A stretch of DNA of 64,000 nucleotides from Pseudarthrobacter phenanthrenivorans Sphe3 (GCF_000189535.1 NC_015145.1:2356001-2420000), one strand, 5' to 3'; counted from the stretch's first letter, positions 40,711 through 52,224 are shown. A program made the numbers and translations. Notes: generated by a model from the sequence alone, not told the origin.

Positions 40711-42936
40711 ATGACCACCATTGCCGATGATCCGGCTACCAGCCTCATCGACCCGCCCAACACTGCGGCTGCCGCCGTGTCGTACCTGCGGGTCTCGACC
40801 CGCGAGCAGGCAGAGAAGGGCGGGACCGACGAGGGCTTCTCGATCCCCGCCCAGCGCGAAGCGACCCGGCGTAAGGCCGAACAGCTCGGCGCCGGCATCG
40901 TCGAGGAGTTCGTCGACGCGGGAGCCTCAGCCAAGTCGTCCGACCGGCCCGAACTGATGCGGATGATCCAGTACGTCAAGACCAACAAGGTCGCGTACTG
41001 CATCGTTCACAAGGTCGACCGGCTCGCCAGGAACCGCGCCGACGACGTGAGCATCCACCTCGCACTCCAACAGTGCGGGGTCATGCTCGTGTCCGCGTCC
41101 GAGAACATCGACGAGACCCCCTCGGGGATGCTCCTGCACGGCATCATGTCCACCATCGCCGAGTTCTACTCCCGCAACCTCGCCACCGAGGTCGCCAAGG
41201 GCATGACCCAAAAGGCCATCGGCGGCGGCACGAACGGACGAGCGCCCATCGGCTATCTGAATGTCCGCAAGCGCGACGAACTCGGCCGCGAAGTCCGCAC
41301 CATCGAGCTCGATCCTGAACGGGCACCGATGATCGAGTGGGCGTTCAAGGCCTACGCCTCGGGCAACTGGAGCGTCAGCCAGCTCCATGACGAACTCACC
41401 TCGCGCGGGCTGCGCAGTCTGCCCACCCCGAAGCGGCCGGCGAAGCCGCTGGCCGTGTCCACCATCCACCGGCTCCTGACCAACCCGTACTACAAAGGCG
41501 ATGTCGTCTACCGAGGCACCCGCTACAAGGGCAACCACCCGGCGCTCGTGCCCGCCGAGGTCTGGTACCAGGTCCAGTCCGTGCTCACCGCGCACCAGTG
41601 CGCCGTCGAGGCAACCCAAGTCCACGGCCACTACCTCAAAGGCACCATCCACTGCGGCCAGTGCGGGTCCCGGCTCATCGTCTCCAACGCGAAGAACCGC
41701 CACGGCAACGTCTACTGCTACTTCGTGTGCTCCGGTCGGCATTCCAAGCGCACCGACTGCACGCGCCAGGCGATGCTCATCGAGGACGTCGCGAAGCTCG
41801 TCGAGGACTACTACACGCGCGTCCAGATCACGCCGGCTCAGCAGGACGCGCTCGCGGGGATGCTCCACCACGAGTTCGACCGGCTCATGGCCGCCGAAAC
41901 CGAGGAACTGGAACGCCTCACCGCCAACCGCGACCGGCTCGAAGGCGAGCAGGACCGCCTCATGCAGGCGCACTACGCCGACGCGATCCCGCTCTCCGTG
42001 CTCAAGCGCGAGCAAGACCGCATCGTCGCCGAACTCGACCAGGTGACCCGCCGTATCGACGCCCACTTCGGTGACTACGCCGACGCTCGCGCCCACCTCG
42101 ACGACGCGCTCGGCCTGCTCGCCAACTGCGCTGACATCTACGCCCGCTGCGACGACACCAACCGGCGGCTGTGCAACCAGGCGTTCTTCACGAAGGTCTA
42201 CATCGACGAGGACAACGAGCTGCGCGTCGAGCACAACCGGCCCTTCGAGATGCTCCTCGATCCACAGGTCAACGCCAACGCCCTGACCTGGGCCGCAGAC
42301 ACCAACAAGACCCGAACCTCAACCAACGTTTCCGTTGGCAAGGGTTCGAGCCTTGTGCGTGGGGTGGAGCTGAGGGGACTCGAACCCCTGACCCCCTGCA
42401 TGCCATGCAGGTGCGCTACCAGCTGCGCCACAGCCCCGAACTATTGCTGTTCTTTCGAGTTTTTCCGGCCTCGCCGGAGCAACTCAAATATCTTAGAACA
42501 GCAATTCCGAAAATTCCAAATCGGGCATATTCCCCGCGGTTGTGCGGATTTACTCGCTGTCGGAAACAGCTGCGGCCTTCGCGGAGGCGTCGTCCCCCAA
42601 CTGCAGGTCCACCACAGGGCAGTCCTTCCAGAGCCGTTCGAGTGCGTAGAAAACGCGGTCTTCCTCGTGCTGGACGTGGATGACGATGTCCGAGTAGTCC
42701 AGCAGGACCCAGCGGCCGCCGGAACGGCCTTCGCGGCGCACAGGCCGCAGGTCCTGCTTGGCGAGTTCTTCTTCAATACCGTCCACGATGGCGTTGACTT
42801 GGCGTTCGCTGGGTGCGGAAGCAATCAGGAAGACGTCGGCCAGGGCAAGCCGTTCGCTGACGTCCAGGGCAACAACGTCCTGGGCGAGCTTGTCCGCGGC
42901 AGCCTTGGCAGCGGCACGGGCAATGGTGATGGATGA
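40711..42936 (+). CDS. Large serine recombinase (ICE integrase), frame runs into host DNA
   Basis: 741 codons. The resolvase domain has the catalytic Ser in AVSYLRVSTREQAEKGG and CIVHKVDRLARNRADD. The recombinase domain follows (GGGTNGRAPIGYLNVRKRDELGREV, LLTNPYYKGDVVYRG), then a zinc ribbon with CGQCGSRLIVS...CSGRHSKRTDC and a long coiled coil (ETEELERLTANRDRLEGEQDRL). The natural protein should end near 42350. The frame has no stop there and continues through the antisense of tRNA-Ala (ELRGLEPLTPCMPC) and rsfS to 42936. In the excised circle a different tail would be made. It catalyses attachment-site recombination at the tRNA. Confidence 0.88.
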   Translation: MTTIADDPATSLIDPPNTAAAAVSYLRVSTREQAEKGGTDEGFSIPAQREATRRKAEQLGAGIVEEFVDAGASAKSSDRPELMRMIQYVKTNKVAYCIVHKVDRLARNRADDVSIHLALQQCGVMLVSASENIDETPSGMLLHGIMSTIAEFYSRNLATEVAKGMTQKAIGGGTNGRAPIGYLNVRKRDELGREVRTIELDPERAPMIEWAFKAYASGNWSVSQLHDELTSRGLRSLPTPKRPAKPLAVSTIHRLLTNPYYKGDVVYRGTRYKGNHPALVPAEVWYQVQSVLTAHQCAVEATQVHGHYLKGTIHCGQCGSRLIVSNAKNRHGNVYCYFVCSGRHSKRTDCTRQAMLIEDVAKLVEDYYTRVQITPAQQDALAGMLHHEFDRLMAAETEELERLTANRDRLEGEQDRLMQAHYADAIPLSVLKREQDRIVAELDQVTRRIDAHFGDYADARAHLDDALGLLANCADIYARCDDTNRRLCNQAFFTKVYIDEDNELRVEHNRPFEMLLDPQVNANALTWAADTNKTRTSTNVSVGKGSSLVRGVELRGLEPLTPCMPCRCATSCATAPNYCCSFEFFRPRRSNSNILEQQFRKFQIGHIPRGCADLLAVGNSCGLRGGVVPQLQVHHRAVLPEPFECVENAVFLVLDVDDDVRVVQQDPAAAGTAFAAHRPQVLLGEFFFNTVHDGVDLAFAGCGSNQEDVGQGKPFADVQGNNVLGELVRGSLGSGTGNGDG
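42339..42365. other. Element/host junction (attR region)
   Basis: CAAGG (42339-42343) and CCTTG (42351-42355) form a dyad around GTTCGAG, immediately before the tRNA 3' end at 42365. GTTCGAG also occurs in the T-arm of the tRNA. The crossover dinucleotide for a serine recombinase should lie close to this point; its exact position cannot be set without the other junction. Confidence 0.55.
42365..42437 (-). tRNA. tRNA-Ala (anticodon GGC)
   Basis: 73 bases on the minus strand. The acceptor strands GGGGCTG and CAGCTCC pair fully (one G-U), the D-arm is GCGCAGCTGGTAGCGC, and the anticodon arm CCTGC-ATGGCAT-GCAGG carries GGC. The T-arm is AGGGG-TTCGAGT-CCCCT, followed by discriminator A; CCA is not encoded. 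The mobile element adjoins its 3' end, a usual integration target, and the gene itself is intact. Confidence 0.95.
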
Positions 42937-42951
42937 ATCTGATGCAGTCAC
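42550..42951 (-). CDS. rsfS: Ribosome silencing factor RsfS
   Basis: 133 residues of the RsfS/Iojap (DUF143) fold: AADKLAQDVVALDVSERLALADVFLIASAPSERQVNAIVDGIEEEL and GRWVLLDYSDIVIHVQHEEDRVFYALERLWKD. It binds L14 on the large subunit and blocks subunit joining during starvation. It lies downstream of nadD and one hypothetical gene in the usual actinobacterial order. It is the first intact chromosomal gene right of the element, and its antisense strand is crossed by the integrase reading frame. Confidence 0.92.
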   Translation of the reverse strand: MTASDSSITIARAAAKAAADKLAQDVVALDVSERLALADVFLIASAPSERQVNAIVDGIEEELAKQDLRPVRREGRSGGRWVLLDYSDIVIHVQHEEDRVFYALERLWKDCPVVDLQLGDDASAKAAAVSDSE

Positions 42952-42997
42952 GGGACTCCTTGTTGGGGTGAAAAATTTAGGGGGCGCGGGCGGCTGG

Positions 42998-44311
42998 TCA
43001 GCTGGACATTCCGCTGATGATCAGGACGATGCCTGACAGCAGGGCCACGATTCCGAAGGCCAGGATGCAGAACTGCAGCAACCTGTTCCGTTTTGCCCGG
43101 GCCAGTCCAGCCGTGGCTGCGTCCAGGGGCTCCAGTCCGTGTGCCGACCGGGCGGGAATACGGGGCAGGTCCTCAAACAGGTCCTCTGCCGGGTCCTGGG
43201 TGGCAACGGGACGCGGACGGGAAGCCGACCTGGCTGCGGCTTCGGCCCTGGCGATGACCTGGGACCGGCCTGACGCGGCCTCCGCTGACTGCCGCGGCTG
43301 GACCGGGCGACGCTTCCTGGTACCCGTTGCGGGCACTTTGCTACCCGGGCGCGTGGTGACCGGCACATGTGAAGTTGCCGGCGGCTTCATGACCGGCCGG
43401 TCAATGCCTGGCACCTGCACGAACTCCAGCGGAGTCACCATGGCAAGGTTGTTGGCAGTGGAGGGAGCGGGCCGCTGGCCACCGGCCTGCGCGGGGTTGC
43501 CCGCTGGCGGCAACGGAGCACCTGCCTGCTCGGCGAGCTTCTGCTTCGCCATCGCACGGCGGTTCATGATCGCGGCGCGCTCGGCGAGGGCGATCTGTTC
43601 CGCGAGGATGTCCGGGTCCACAGCCTCTGGATCCAAGGAAGCGATGTGCTCCATCTTGGCGATTTGGTTCTTGGCTTGCTCGGCAATCAGCGCCCGCGCT
43701 GCGAGGGCCTGTTCAACCGTCATGCCCTTGGGAGCTGCGGTACCGGATCCGCCGCCGGCCGGCTGGTCGCCGTCCCCTGCCGCCGGCTCCCCCATGTTTG
43801 CGCGCTGCGGGGCAGCGGCCTGGCCATCACCGGCGCGGTTGCCGCTACCCGGAGCTGCGTTATCCCGAGCTGCGTTATCCGGTGACGAGGAGGTGCTTGA
43901 CGGTGCAGCTGGTCCCGGAGGAACTGACGCCTGAGGAACGATGGGGTTTGCCGCGGTCAGCGCCTGCTCTTTGAGCTGCTGCAGACGCAGTTGGCGCCGC
44001 GTGGGCGGCCCGCCGGCCGAGAGCTGGCCTTCTTTTTCCTCCAGCTCCTTGATGGTGCGCAGTGCCGCCCGGTCCCGGGCGCGGATCTGCGAGGACCGCT
44101 GGGAGGCGGCCTGGTCCGGCTGGGCGGACGTGTGCGCCGGCGCGGCGCCGGTACCGGGGGAACCCGCGGCAGGACCTGCGGCAGCTGCTTGGGAAGCCCC
44201 GGCCTGTACAGGCGGGGCCTGGTCCGTACCCGCGGGCACAGGCGGCTGCTGGGCATCCCTGGCCTTCCGGAGTTCCCGGCGGCTGCGGATAGGAGGCTGT
44301 TCGTGACTCAT
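42998..44311 (-). CDS. Hypothetical proline/alanine-rich membrane-anchored protein
   Basis: 437 residues from ATG 44311 (MSHEQPPIRSRRELRKARD). Long disordered Ala/Pro/Gly/Gln stretches alternate with helical segments (RDRAALRTIKELEEKEGQL, MTVEQALAARALIAEQAKNQIAKMEHIASLDPEAVDPDILAEQIALAERAAIMNRRAMAKQKLAEQ). One C-terminal transmembrane helix is present (LLQFCILAFGIVALLSGIVLIISG). It lies between nadD (7 bases away) and rsfS (46 bases), as in other Micrococcaceae. Function unknown; the tail-anchored topology suggests an envelope or division-related role. Confidence 0.8.
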   Translation of the reverse strand: MSHEQPPIRSRRELRKARDAQQPPVPAGTDQAPPVQAGASQAAAAGPAAGSPGTGAAPAHTSAQPDQAASQRSSQIRARDRAALRTIKELEEKEGQLSAGGPPTRRQLRLQQLKEQALTAANPIVPQASVPPGPAAPSSTSSSPDNAARDNAAPGSGNRAGDGQAAAPQRANMGEPAAGDGDQPAGGGSGTAAPKGMTVEQALAARALIAEQAKNQIAKMEHIASLDPEAVDPDILAEQIALAERAAIMNRRAMAKQKLAEQAGAPLPPAGNPAQAGGQRPAPSTANNLAMVTPLEFVQVPGIDRPVMKPPATSHVPVTTRPGSKVPATGTRKRRPVQPRQSAEAASGRSQVIARAEAAARSASRPRPVATQDPAEDLFEDLPRIPARSAHGLEPLDAATAGLARAKRNRLLQFCILAFGIVALLSGIVLIISGMSS

Positions 44312-44318
44312 TGAGGAC

Positions 44319-44936
44319 TCATTCAGTACTTGCTGGTTCACGTGCTTCGGGTGTTGGGATACTTCCGGCTTCCGATTCCGCTGCGTACAGGCCGTACTTG
44401 GCGATGTACTGCACCACTCCGTCCGGCACCAGGTACCAGACCGGATTGTTCGCAGCCACACGGGTGCGGCAGTCCGTCGAGGAAATGGCCATGGCCGGAA
44501 CCTCAAGGAGGCTCACATCAGAACGTCCCATCCCGTCCAGGACGTGCCCGGGCCGGGTAACTCCTACGAAGTGGGCCAAGGACCACAGCTCGTCAATGTC
44601 CTTCCAGGACAGGATCTGCGCCAGGGCATCGGCCCCGGTGATGAAGAACAGGTCCGCATCCGGACGTTGCGCCCTCAAATCCCTGAGGGTGTCGATCGTG
44701 TAGGTGGGCCCGGGCCGGTCAACGTCCACCCTGCTTACGGTAAACCGTGGGTTTGATGCCGTGGCAATGACGGTCATCAAGTACCGGTGTTCGGGCTCGC
44801 TGACATGCTTATGGGACTTCTGCCACGGCTGGCCGGTGGGAACGAACACCACCTCGTCCAGATCGAATTCCGCCGCCACCTCGCTGGCTGCGACCAAGTG
44901 GCCGTGGTGGATGGGATCAAAAGTCCCGCCCATCAC
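44319..44936 (-). CDS. nadD: Nicotinate-nucleotide adenylyltransferase NadD
   Basis: 205 residues. Motif [12 protein letters not shown] at the N-terminus binds ATP phosphates, later [10 protein letters not shown] is the ISSTxxR signature, and VPTGQPWQK is conserved. It makes nicotinate adenine dinucleotide from NaMN and ATP in NAD synthesis. GTG 44936 and ATG 44933 are adjacent candidate starts, and neither has a strong ribosome-binding site, so a start further upstream is possible (the frame stays open). Confidence 0.93.
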   Translation of the reverse strand: MMGGTFDPIHHGHLVAASEVAAEFDLDEVVFVPTGQPWQKSHKHVSEPEHRYLMTVIATASNPRFTVSRVDVDRPGPTYTIDTLRDLRAQRPDADLFFITGADALAQILSWKDIDELWSLAHFVGVTRPGHVLDGMGRSDVSLLEVPAMAISSTDCRTRVAANNPVWYLVPDGVVQYIAKYGLYAAESEAGSIPTPEAREPASTE

Positions 44937-44988
44937 GCCCAGCCGCAGCCTGCCGTTGGTGCCTGAGCGGTGCAGAGCGCGGGAAATG

Positions 44989-45219
44989 TTAGTGGCCCTG
45001 CCCGTGATCGTGCTTGTTCGGGTGCTGGCGGTGCGGGTCCGCGTGCTCCTCGGTGGCTGTGTGACGGTTGCCCAGGTTGGAGTAGGACAGCGTGATGAAC
45101 ATCAGCACCAGCAGGATGGCGAAGATCACCACACCGAAGACCCACGGCTCAGCCCACAGCGGCGCGAGTTCGTGTTGTTCGCCTTCGGCGATGGTTGCGG
45201 CAATCTGCTGGAACAGCAT
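44989..45219 (-). CDS. Small membrane protein, hypothetical
   Basis: 76 residues with one transmembrane helix ([24 protein letters not shown]) and a His-rich tail ([25 protein letters not shown]). It lies between proA and nadD. No family named; similar small genes occupy this place in related genomes. The His-rich end could bind metal, but this is speculation. Confidence 0.7.
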   Translation of the reverse strand: MLFQQIAATIAEGEQHELAPLWAEPWVFGVVIFAILLVLMFITLSYSNLGNRHTATEEHADPHRQHPNKHDHGQGH

Positions 45220-45297
45220 TTTCTCCCCTAGGGCTCAAACGAATGGTGGCAGCGGAAAGCTCCGCCGTTTCTGACTTCTGGTCTATGTTACCGCGCG

Positions 45298-46677
45298 CTA
45301 CCCGCGCACCTGGCCCTCGCCCTGGACTATCCACTTGGTGGTGGTGAGCTCCGTGAGCCCCATGGGGCCGCGGGCGTGAAGCTTCTGCGTGGAAATGCCC
45401 ACCTCGGCACCCAGCCCAAGCTCTCCGCCGTCGGTAAACCTGGTGGAGGCGTTAACGATGACGGCCGCGGAATCCACCTCGGCGATGAACCGCTCGGCAT
45501 TCGAGAGGTCGTTGGTGAGGATCGCTTCGGTATGGCCCGTAGACCAGGTACGGATGTGCTTCACTGCCTCGTCCAGGCTGTCCACCATGGCCACCGCCAG
45601 GTCCAGGTCCATGTACTCGGTCCCCCAGTCCTCGTCGGTGGCAGGTTCGGACTCGATGGAGGCGGGAAGCGCGGCACGGATGCGTTCGTCGGCATGCAGC
45701 CGGACACCAGCCTTGCGAAGCGCTGTGGCCACCGCGGGAAGAACGGAGGATCCGGAATGGACCAGCAGCGTCTCCACGGTGTTGCAGACGCTGGGCCGCT
45801 GGGTCTTCGCATTGAGGAGGATCTCCACGGCCATGTCCTCGTTGGCGGATTCATCGATGAAGATGTGGACGTTCCCCTCGCCCGTCTCAATGACGGGGAC
45901 GGCGGAATTGGTGACCACCGTCTGGATAAGGTCGCGGCCACCGCGGGGAATCAGCACGTCCACCCGGCCCCGCGCCTTCATCAGGGCATTGGCACCGGCG
46001 CGGCCGTACTGGTCCACCGTCTGTACGGCGTCGGCCGGCAGGCCCACGGACTCCAGCGCGTCACGCAAGACGCGCACCAGCACCTCATTCGTGGCCTGGG
46101 CTGCGCTGCCGCCGCGCAGGATCACTGCGTTGCCGCTCTTCAGTGCCAGCCCGGCGATGTCCACCGTGACGTTGGGCCGTGCCTCATAGATGGCGGCAAC
46201 AACGCCCATGGGGACGTTGACCTGCCGGAGGCGCAGCCCGTTGGGCAGGGTCTGCCCGCGGACCACGTTGCCGACGGGGTCGGGCAGGTTTGCCAGGTTT
46301 TCCAGGGCAGCAACCAGTCCGGCAATCCGGGCATCCGTGAGCGTAAGCCTGTCCAGCAGGGCTGCTGAAGTGCCATTGGCTTTTCCTGAAGCGACGTCCC
46401 GGGCATTGGCGGACAGAATAGCCCCGGTATTCTCCTGCAGGGCGGCTCCGACGGCGCGGAGGGCGCGGTCCTTCCAGGACCGGTTTGCCATGGCCATCCG
46501 CCGTGCGGCGTGCCGGGAGCGGTCCGCGATGGCGTGCACCGCCGCTTCGACGTCAGCGGAGGACAGCGGGACGTCAGCCGGCGCCTGCGTTGCCGTGGAC
46601 GCAACCGGCTGCGTGGCGGCAGCAGCAGTGGTGTCTCCGGAATTTTCGGCAGTGGTGTGCGTCAGGGCCTCAGTCAT
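45298..46677 (-). CDS. proA: Gamma-glutamyl phosphate reductase ProA
   Basis: 459 residues, with a ~40-residue Ala/Thr-rich N-terminal extension. The core is of the aldehyde dehydrogenase fold: MANRSWKDRALRAVGAALQENT, VPMGVVAAIYEARPNVTVDIAGLALKSGNAVILRGGSAAQATN, LIPRGGRDLIQTVV, and catalytic Cys in QRPSVCNTVETLLVH. It reduces gamma-glutamyl phosphate to the semialdehyde, second step of proline synthesis. It is encoded 26 bases after proB, as a pair. Confidence 0.95.
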   Translation of the reverse strand: MTEALTHTTAENSGDTTAAAATQPVASTATQAPADVPLSSADVEAAVHAIADRSRHAARRMAMANRSWKDRALRAVGAALQENTGAILSANARDVASGKANGTSAALLDRLTLTDARIAGLVAALENLANLPDPVGNVVRGQTLPNGLRLRQVNVPMGVVAAIYEARPNVTVDIAGLALKSGNAVILRGGSAAQATNEVLVRVLRDALESVGLPADAVQTVDQYGRAGANALMKARGRVDVLIPRGGRDLIQTVVTNSAVPVIETGEGNVHIFIDESANEDMAVEILLNAKTQRPSVCNTVETLLVHSGSSVLPAVATALRKAGVRLHADERIRAALPASIESEPATDEDWGTEYMDLDLAVAMVDSLDEAVKHIRTWSTGHTEAILTNDLSNAERFIAEVDSAAVIVNASTRFTDGGELGLGAEVGISTQKLHARGPMGLTELTTTKWIVQGEGQVRG

Positions 46678-46703
46678 GTTCCAAGTTTAGGCGAGCCGCA
46701 AGC

Positions 46704-49494
<2,791 letters not shown>

Positions 49495-49550
49495 TTAAAA
49501 GAACAGTGGAGCGGACCGTATGGCCCGCTCCACCGCTTCAGAACTCTTTG

Positions 49551-49814
49551 TTACTCTGCAGCTGCAGCAGCAACGATGTTGACGACGCGACGACCGCGGC
49601 GGGTGCCGAATTCAACGGCTCCCGGGGTCAGTGCGAACAGGGTGTCGTCGCCGCCACGGCCAACGCCGGCGCCCGGGTGGAAGTGGGTGCCGCGCTGGCG
49701 GACGATGATCTCGCCGGCGGAAACTACCTGGCCGCCGAAGCGCTTGACGCCGAGGTACTGAGCGTTGGAGTCACGACCGTTGCGAGTGGAGCTCGCGCCC
49801 TTTTTATGTGCCAT
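49551..49814 (-). CDS. rpmA: Ribosomal protein bL27
   Basis: 87 residues: [62 protein letters not shown] is a canonical L27, whose N-terminus reaches the peptidyl-transferase centre. The C-terminus ([14 protein letters not shown]) is normal. 61 bases downstream of rplU in the usual operon. Confidence 0.97.
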   Translation of the reverse strand: MAHKKGASSTRNGRDSNAQYLGVKRFGGQVVSAGEIIVRQRGTHFHPGAGVGRGGDDTLFALTPGAVEFGTRRGRRVVNIVAAAAAE

Positions 49815-49875
49815 CTGAAATGCCTGCCTCTAAATTCTGGGGAATCTGTTGAAAAACCTGAACGGTAACCGGTGG

Positions 49876-50184
49876 TTACTGAATGCCGGTGATCTTGACC
49901 TTGGTCAGTTCCTGGCGGTGACCCTGGCGCTTCTTGTAACCGGTCTTGTTCTTGAACTTCTGGATGACAATCTTAGGACCACGGAGGTCCTGGAGGATCT
50001 CAGCCGTGACAGTCACCTTGGCCAGGTCGGCAGCGGCGGAGGTGACTTTGTCACCGTCTACCAGGAGCAGTGCGGGCAGCTGAATGGTGCTGCCAGCTCC
50101 ACCGGCGACGCGGTTCAGGGTAACGAAGTCTCCAACGGAAACCTTCTCTTGGCGGCCGCCTGCGCGGACAATCGCGTACACCAC
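49876..50184 (-). CDS. rplU: Ribosomal protein bL21
   Basis: 102 residues from GTG 50184 ([23 protein letters not shown]); a GTG at 50196 gives four extra residues (MSSQ) and cannot be excluded. The core [27 protein letters not shown] and C-terminal [26 protein letters not shown] are typical of L21. First gene of the rplU-rpmA-obgE-proB-proA run. The 250 bases upstream should contain its promoter and leader. Confidence 0.93.
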   Translation of the reverse strand: MVYAIVRAGGRQEKVSVGDFVTLNRVAGGAGSTIQLPALLLVDGDKVTSAAADLAKVTVTAEILQDLRGPKIVIQKFKNKTGYKKRQGHRQELTKVKITGIQ

Positions 50185-50448
50185 TTGGGAACTCACTTCT
50201 CTCGACGTTTATTACAAATTTGCGTGCGGAACCCTGCTCCGTAAGTGGCTGGGCTCTCGCTGTGCCTCAACGCCGTGGGGTCATAACCCAAGTGTTGGCG
50301 TAAGCACCGAAGATCTAGAATACGCTAGTTTTGTCTCCGGCCGCAAATGAGGCTGGTCCCGGCGGGTTGTCTGTGATAGGAACCACACAACAATTCCGCA
50401 GCCGGACCGGCGCCCCACCATACTACCGGTGCGCGGCGCCGGCGGCAG

Positions 50449-51996
50449 TCAGGAGTGAAGGCGCGGCGCGTCGAAAAACTCCACTTCCAAGCGGCAGGAC
50501 TGCTTGAAGGCGGTCACCATGGCGGCCCTTTCAGCGTCCGAGGCGGTCAGTCCGGCGCGGTCCACCACGGCAATCGCCGTCCGGGTTGCTTCGGCAAAGC
50601 CCTCATCGGCATAGGTGCGGAGCCAGTCCGCGTAGGGATGTCCGGCCGGTTCCCCGGCAGCAAGGAACTGGGCGTGGAGCGCCTTCCCGGCTTCGGCATA
50701 CAGCCAGAAGCAGGGCAGGACTGCGGCGGCGAGGACGGCGTAACTGCCCGACGCCGATGCCGCCACCAGGTGGTCCACGTAGGACTTGGTCACCGGGCCG
50801 GGCCCGGGCCACACCGGGCGGGCGGCCAGCCAGGAGCGGTGCAGTTCCGATTCCACCTCAAGGCATTGCTGCGCTGAGCGTGCCCAGAAAAGCTGCTCCG
50901 CTTCCGTGGGCGCCAGTGCGCTGGCCCTGGCCAGCACCCGCGAGTAGCCATTGAGGTAGATGGCGTCCTGTGCGAGGTAGTACGCAAACTGGTGCTCCGG
51001 CAGGGTCCCCGACACCAGGTCCCGGATGAACTCCAGGGCGTAGATCTCTGCCAGGTCGTTTTCCGCTTCCGTCCACAGCCCGGCCGCGAAACTTCCCTCA
51101 GGTTTATCCGCCCGGACGTGGTGGAAGTGGTGGACGGGCCCGCTGCCCGATCCCACCCCCAGCCGGCCGGAGGCCTCCAGCGCCCCGGCCAGCCACGGTT
51201 TGACCTCCCGGAGCGACGCCTCCCAGTCCCCCAGCCGCGCCTGGACTGTGGCCATGGCGGACGAGAGGGAGCAGCCAGTGCCGTGGCTGTTTGCCGTAGC
51301 CACCCGCTTTCCGGGAACCACCACCACTTCCTCACCAAGGATGCCGGAGGTATTGACTAACGCGTCAGGGCACTCGTCCCCGGCAAGGTGGCCGCCTTTG
51401 ACCAGGACCGTGGCGCCGCTGGCGGAGGCCAGTTGCCTGCCCTGTTCGAGTGCCCCGTCCCAGGTTTCCTGCACCGGACCGCCCACCAGCATGGCGAGTT
51501 CGGCGAGATTGGGGGTTATCAAGTGGGCCAGGGGCAGCAGGCCGCGGAGGGCGGCTTCGGCGGACTCCTGGAGCAGGCGGTCGCCGCTGGTGGCCACCAT
51601 GACAGGGTCCAGGACCACGACGGCGGGACGCACCTTTGCGAGCCATCCCCGGACTGCCTCAATAACTTCGGCGTCGCCCAGCATCCCAATCTTGACGGCG
51701 TCAATGACGATGTCATCACTGATGGCCTCGAGCTGCCGGGTGAGGAAGGCAGCGGGAGGGACGTGGACTGCGCTCACACCGCAGGTGTTCTGTGCCGTGA
51801 GGGCGGTGATGGCTGCCATGCCGTAGCCGCCGTGGGCGGCGATGCTTTTCAGGTCGGCCTGGATGCCGGCGCCGCCGGACGGGTCGGAACCGGCAATGGA
51901 CAGGACGCGTGGCACGTCCCGGCCCTGGCCGGCCAGGTCCGCAGCGGCAGGCGCGGGGTGTGGGGTGGCAGCGGGCACTGTAAGGGTCGTAGACAA
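50449..51996 (-). CDS. thiD: ThiD-TenA fusion: HMP/HMP-P kinase and thiaminase II
   Basis: 515 residues from TTG 51996 (STTLTVPAAT..), the first start after the TPP riboswitch. ThiD part, about residues 30-285: RVLSIAGSDPSGGAGIQADLKSIAAHGGYGMAAITALTAQNT, VLDPVMVATSGDRLL, VATANSHGTGCSLSSAMA. TenA part, about 295-515: LWTEAENDLAEIYALEFIRDLVSGTLPEHQFAYYLAQDAIYL with catalytic Glu and Tyr/Cys context (AAAVLPCFWLYAEAGKALHA). It phosphorylates and salvages the pyrimidine moiety of thiamine. The fusion is known in actinobacteria. Confidence 0.92.
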   Translation of the reverse strand: MSTTLTVPAATPHPAPAAADLAGQGRDVPRVLSIAGSDPSGGAGIQADLKSIAAHGGYGMAAITALTAQNTCGVSAVHVPPAAFLTRQLEAISDDIVIDAVKIGMLGDAEVIEAVRGWLAKVRPAVVVLDPVMVATSGDRLLQESAEAALRGLLPLAHLITPNLAELAMLVGGPVQETWDGALEQGRQLASASGATVLVKGGHLAGDECPDALVNTSGILGEEVVVVPGKRVATANSHGTGCSLSSAMATVQARLGDWEASLREVKPWLAGALEASGRLGVGSGSGPVHHFHHVRADKPEGSFAAGLWTEAENDLAEIYALEFIRDLVSGTLPEHQFAYYLAQDAIYLNGYSRVLARASALAPTEAEQLFWARSAQQCLEVESELHRSWLAARPVWPGPGPVTKSYVDHLVAASASGSYAVLAAAVLPCFWLYAEAGKALHAQFLAAGEPAGHPYADWLRTYADEGFAEATRTAIAVVDRAGLTASDAERAAMVTAFKQSCRLEVEFFDAPRLHS

Positions 51997-52000
51997 GAGA

Positions 52001-52085
52001 CATCCCTTCGCCGGTGCTAACCGGACAGGTTCAACGGGTGTGGATCTCAGCCGGCTCTCTGCGCGGCACCCCGTGTCGATTCCCC
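52001..52085 (-). promoter_or_regulatory. TPP (THI-box) riboswitch
   Basis: On the minus strand: ACGGGGTGCC at the 5' side, then GGCTGAGAT, and ACCCGTTGAACCTGTCCGGT followed by TAGCACCGGCGAAGGGAT. These are the conserved THI-box elements (pyrophosphate- and pyrimidine-binding helices) in order. The start codon follows within 10 bases, so thiamine pyrophosphate probably blocks translation initiation of thiD-tenA. Confidence 0.93.
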
Positions 52086-52166
52086 AGCCTAGCTTTTTTG
52101 CCGGCCGAAGGAGGAAGGTGACGCAGTGCGACTGGCACCTGGAGAAAGCCCTGACCCTTAAACAAC

Positions 52167-52209
52167 GGATGCCCGGCAAGCCACACAATACGTGGTTTGC
52201 CGGGCATCC
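52167..52209 (-). terminator. Rho-independent terminator of rne
   Basis: 18-bp stem: GGATGCCCGGCAAGCCAC (52167-52184) with GTGGTTTGCCGGGCATCC (52192-52209), one G-T pair, loop ACAATAC. Read leftward it is followed by GTTGTTT. It lies 15 bases after the rne stop. Confidence 0.85.
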
Positions 52210-52224
52210 GGCTTTTCCCGGGTC

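Larger units (their letters stand above)
19156..42364 (+). mobile_element. Integrative and conjugative element (left end not resolved)
   Basis: The right end is set by the 3' end of the tRNA-Ala gene at 42365. The element carries a control operon, DNA-processing genes, a full set of type IV secretion components, a coupling protein, SSB and a large serine recombinase at the tRNA-proximal end. No second copy of the tRNA 3' end was recognised in the window, so the left boundary given here is only the start of the control operon. The IS-rich region to its left may also belong to the element. Confidence 0.75.

Noticed and set aside
42361..42936. The C-terminal ~190 residues of the 741-codon recombinase frame as a real domain
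   Set aside because: They are translation of antisense tRNA-Ala and antisense rsfS, without any fold signal. Treated as read-through.
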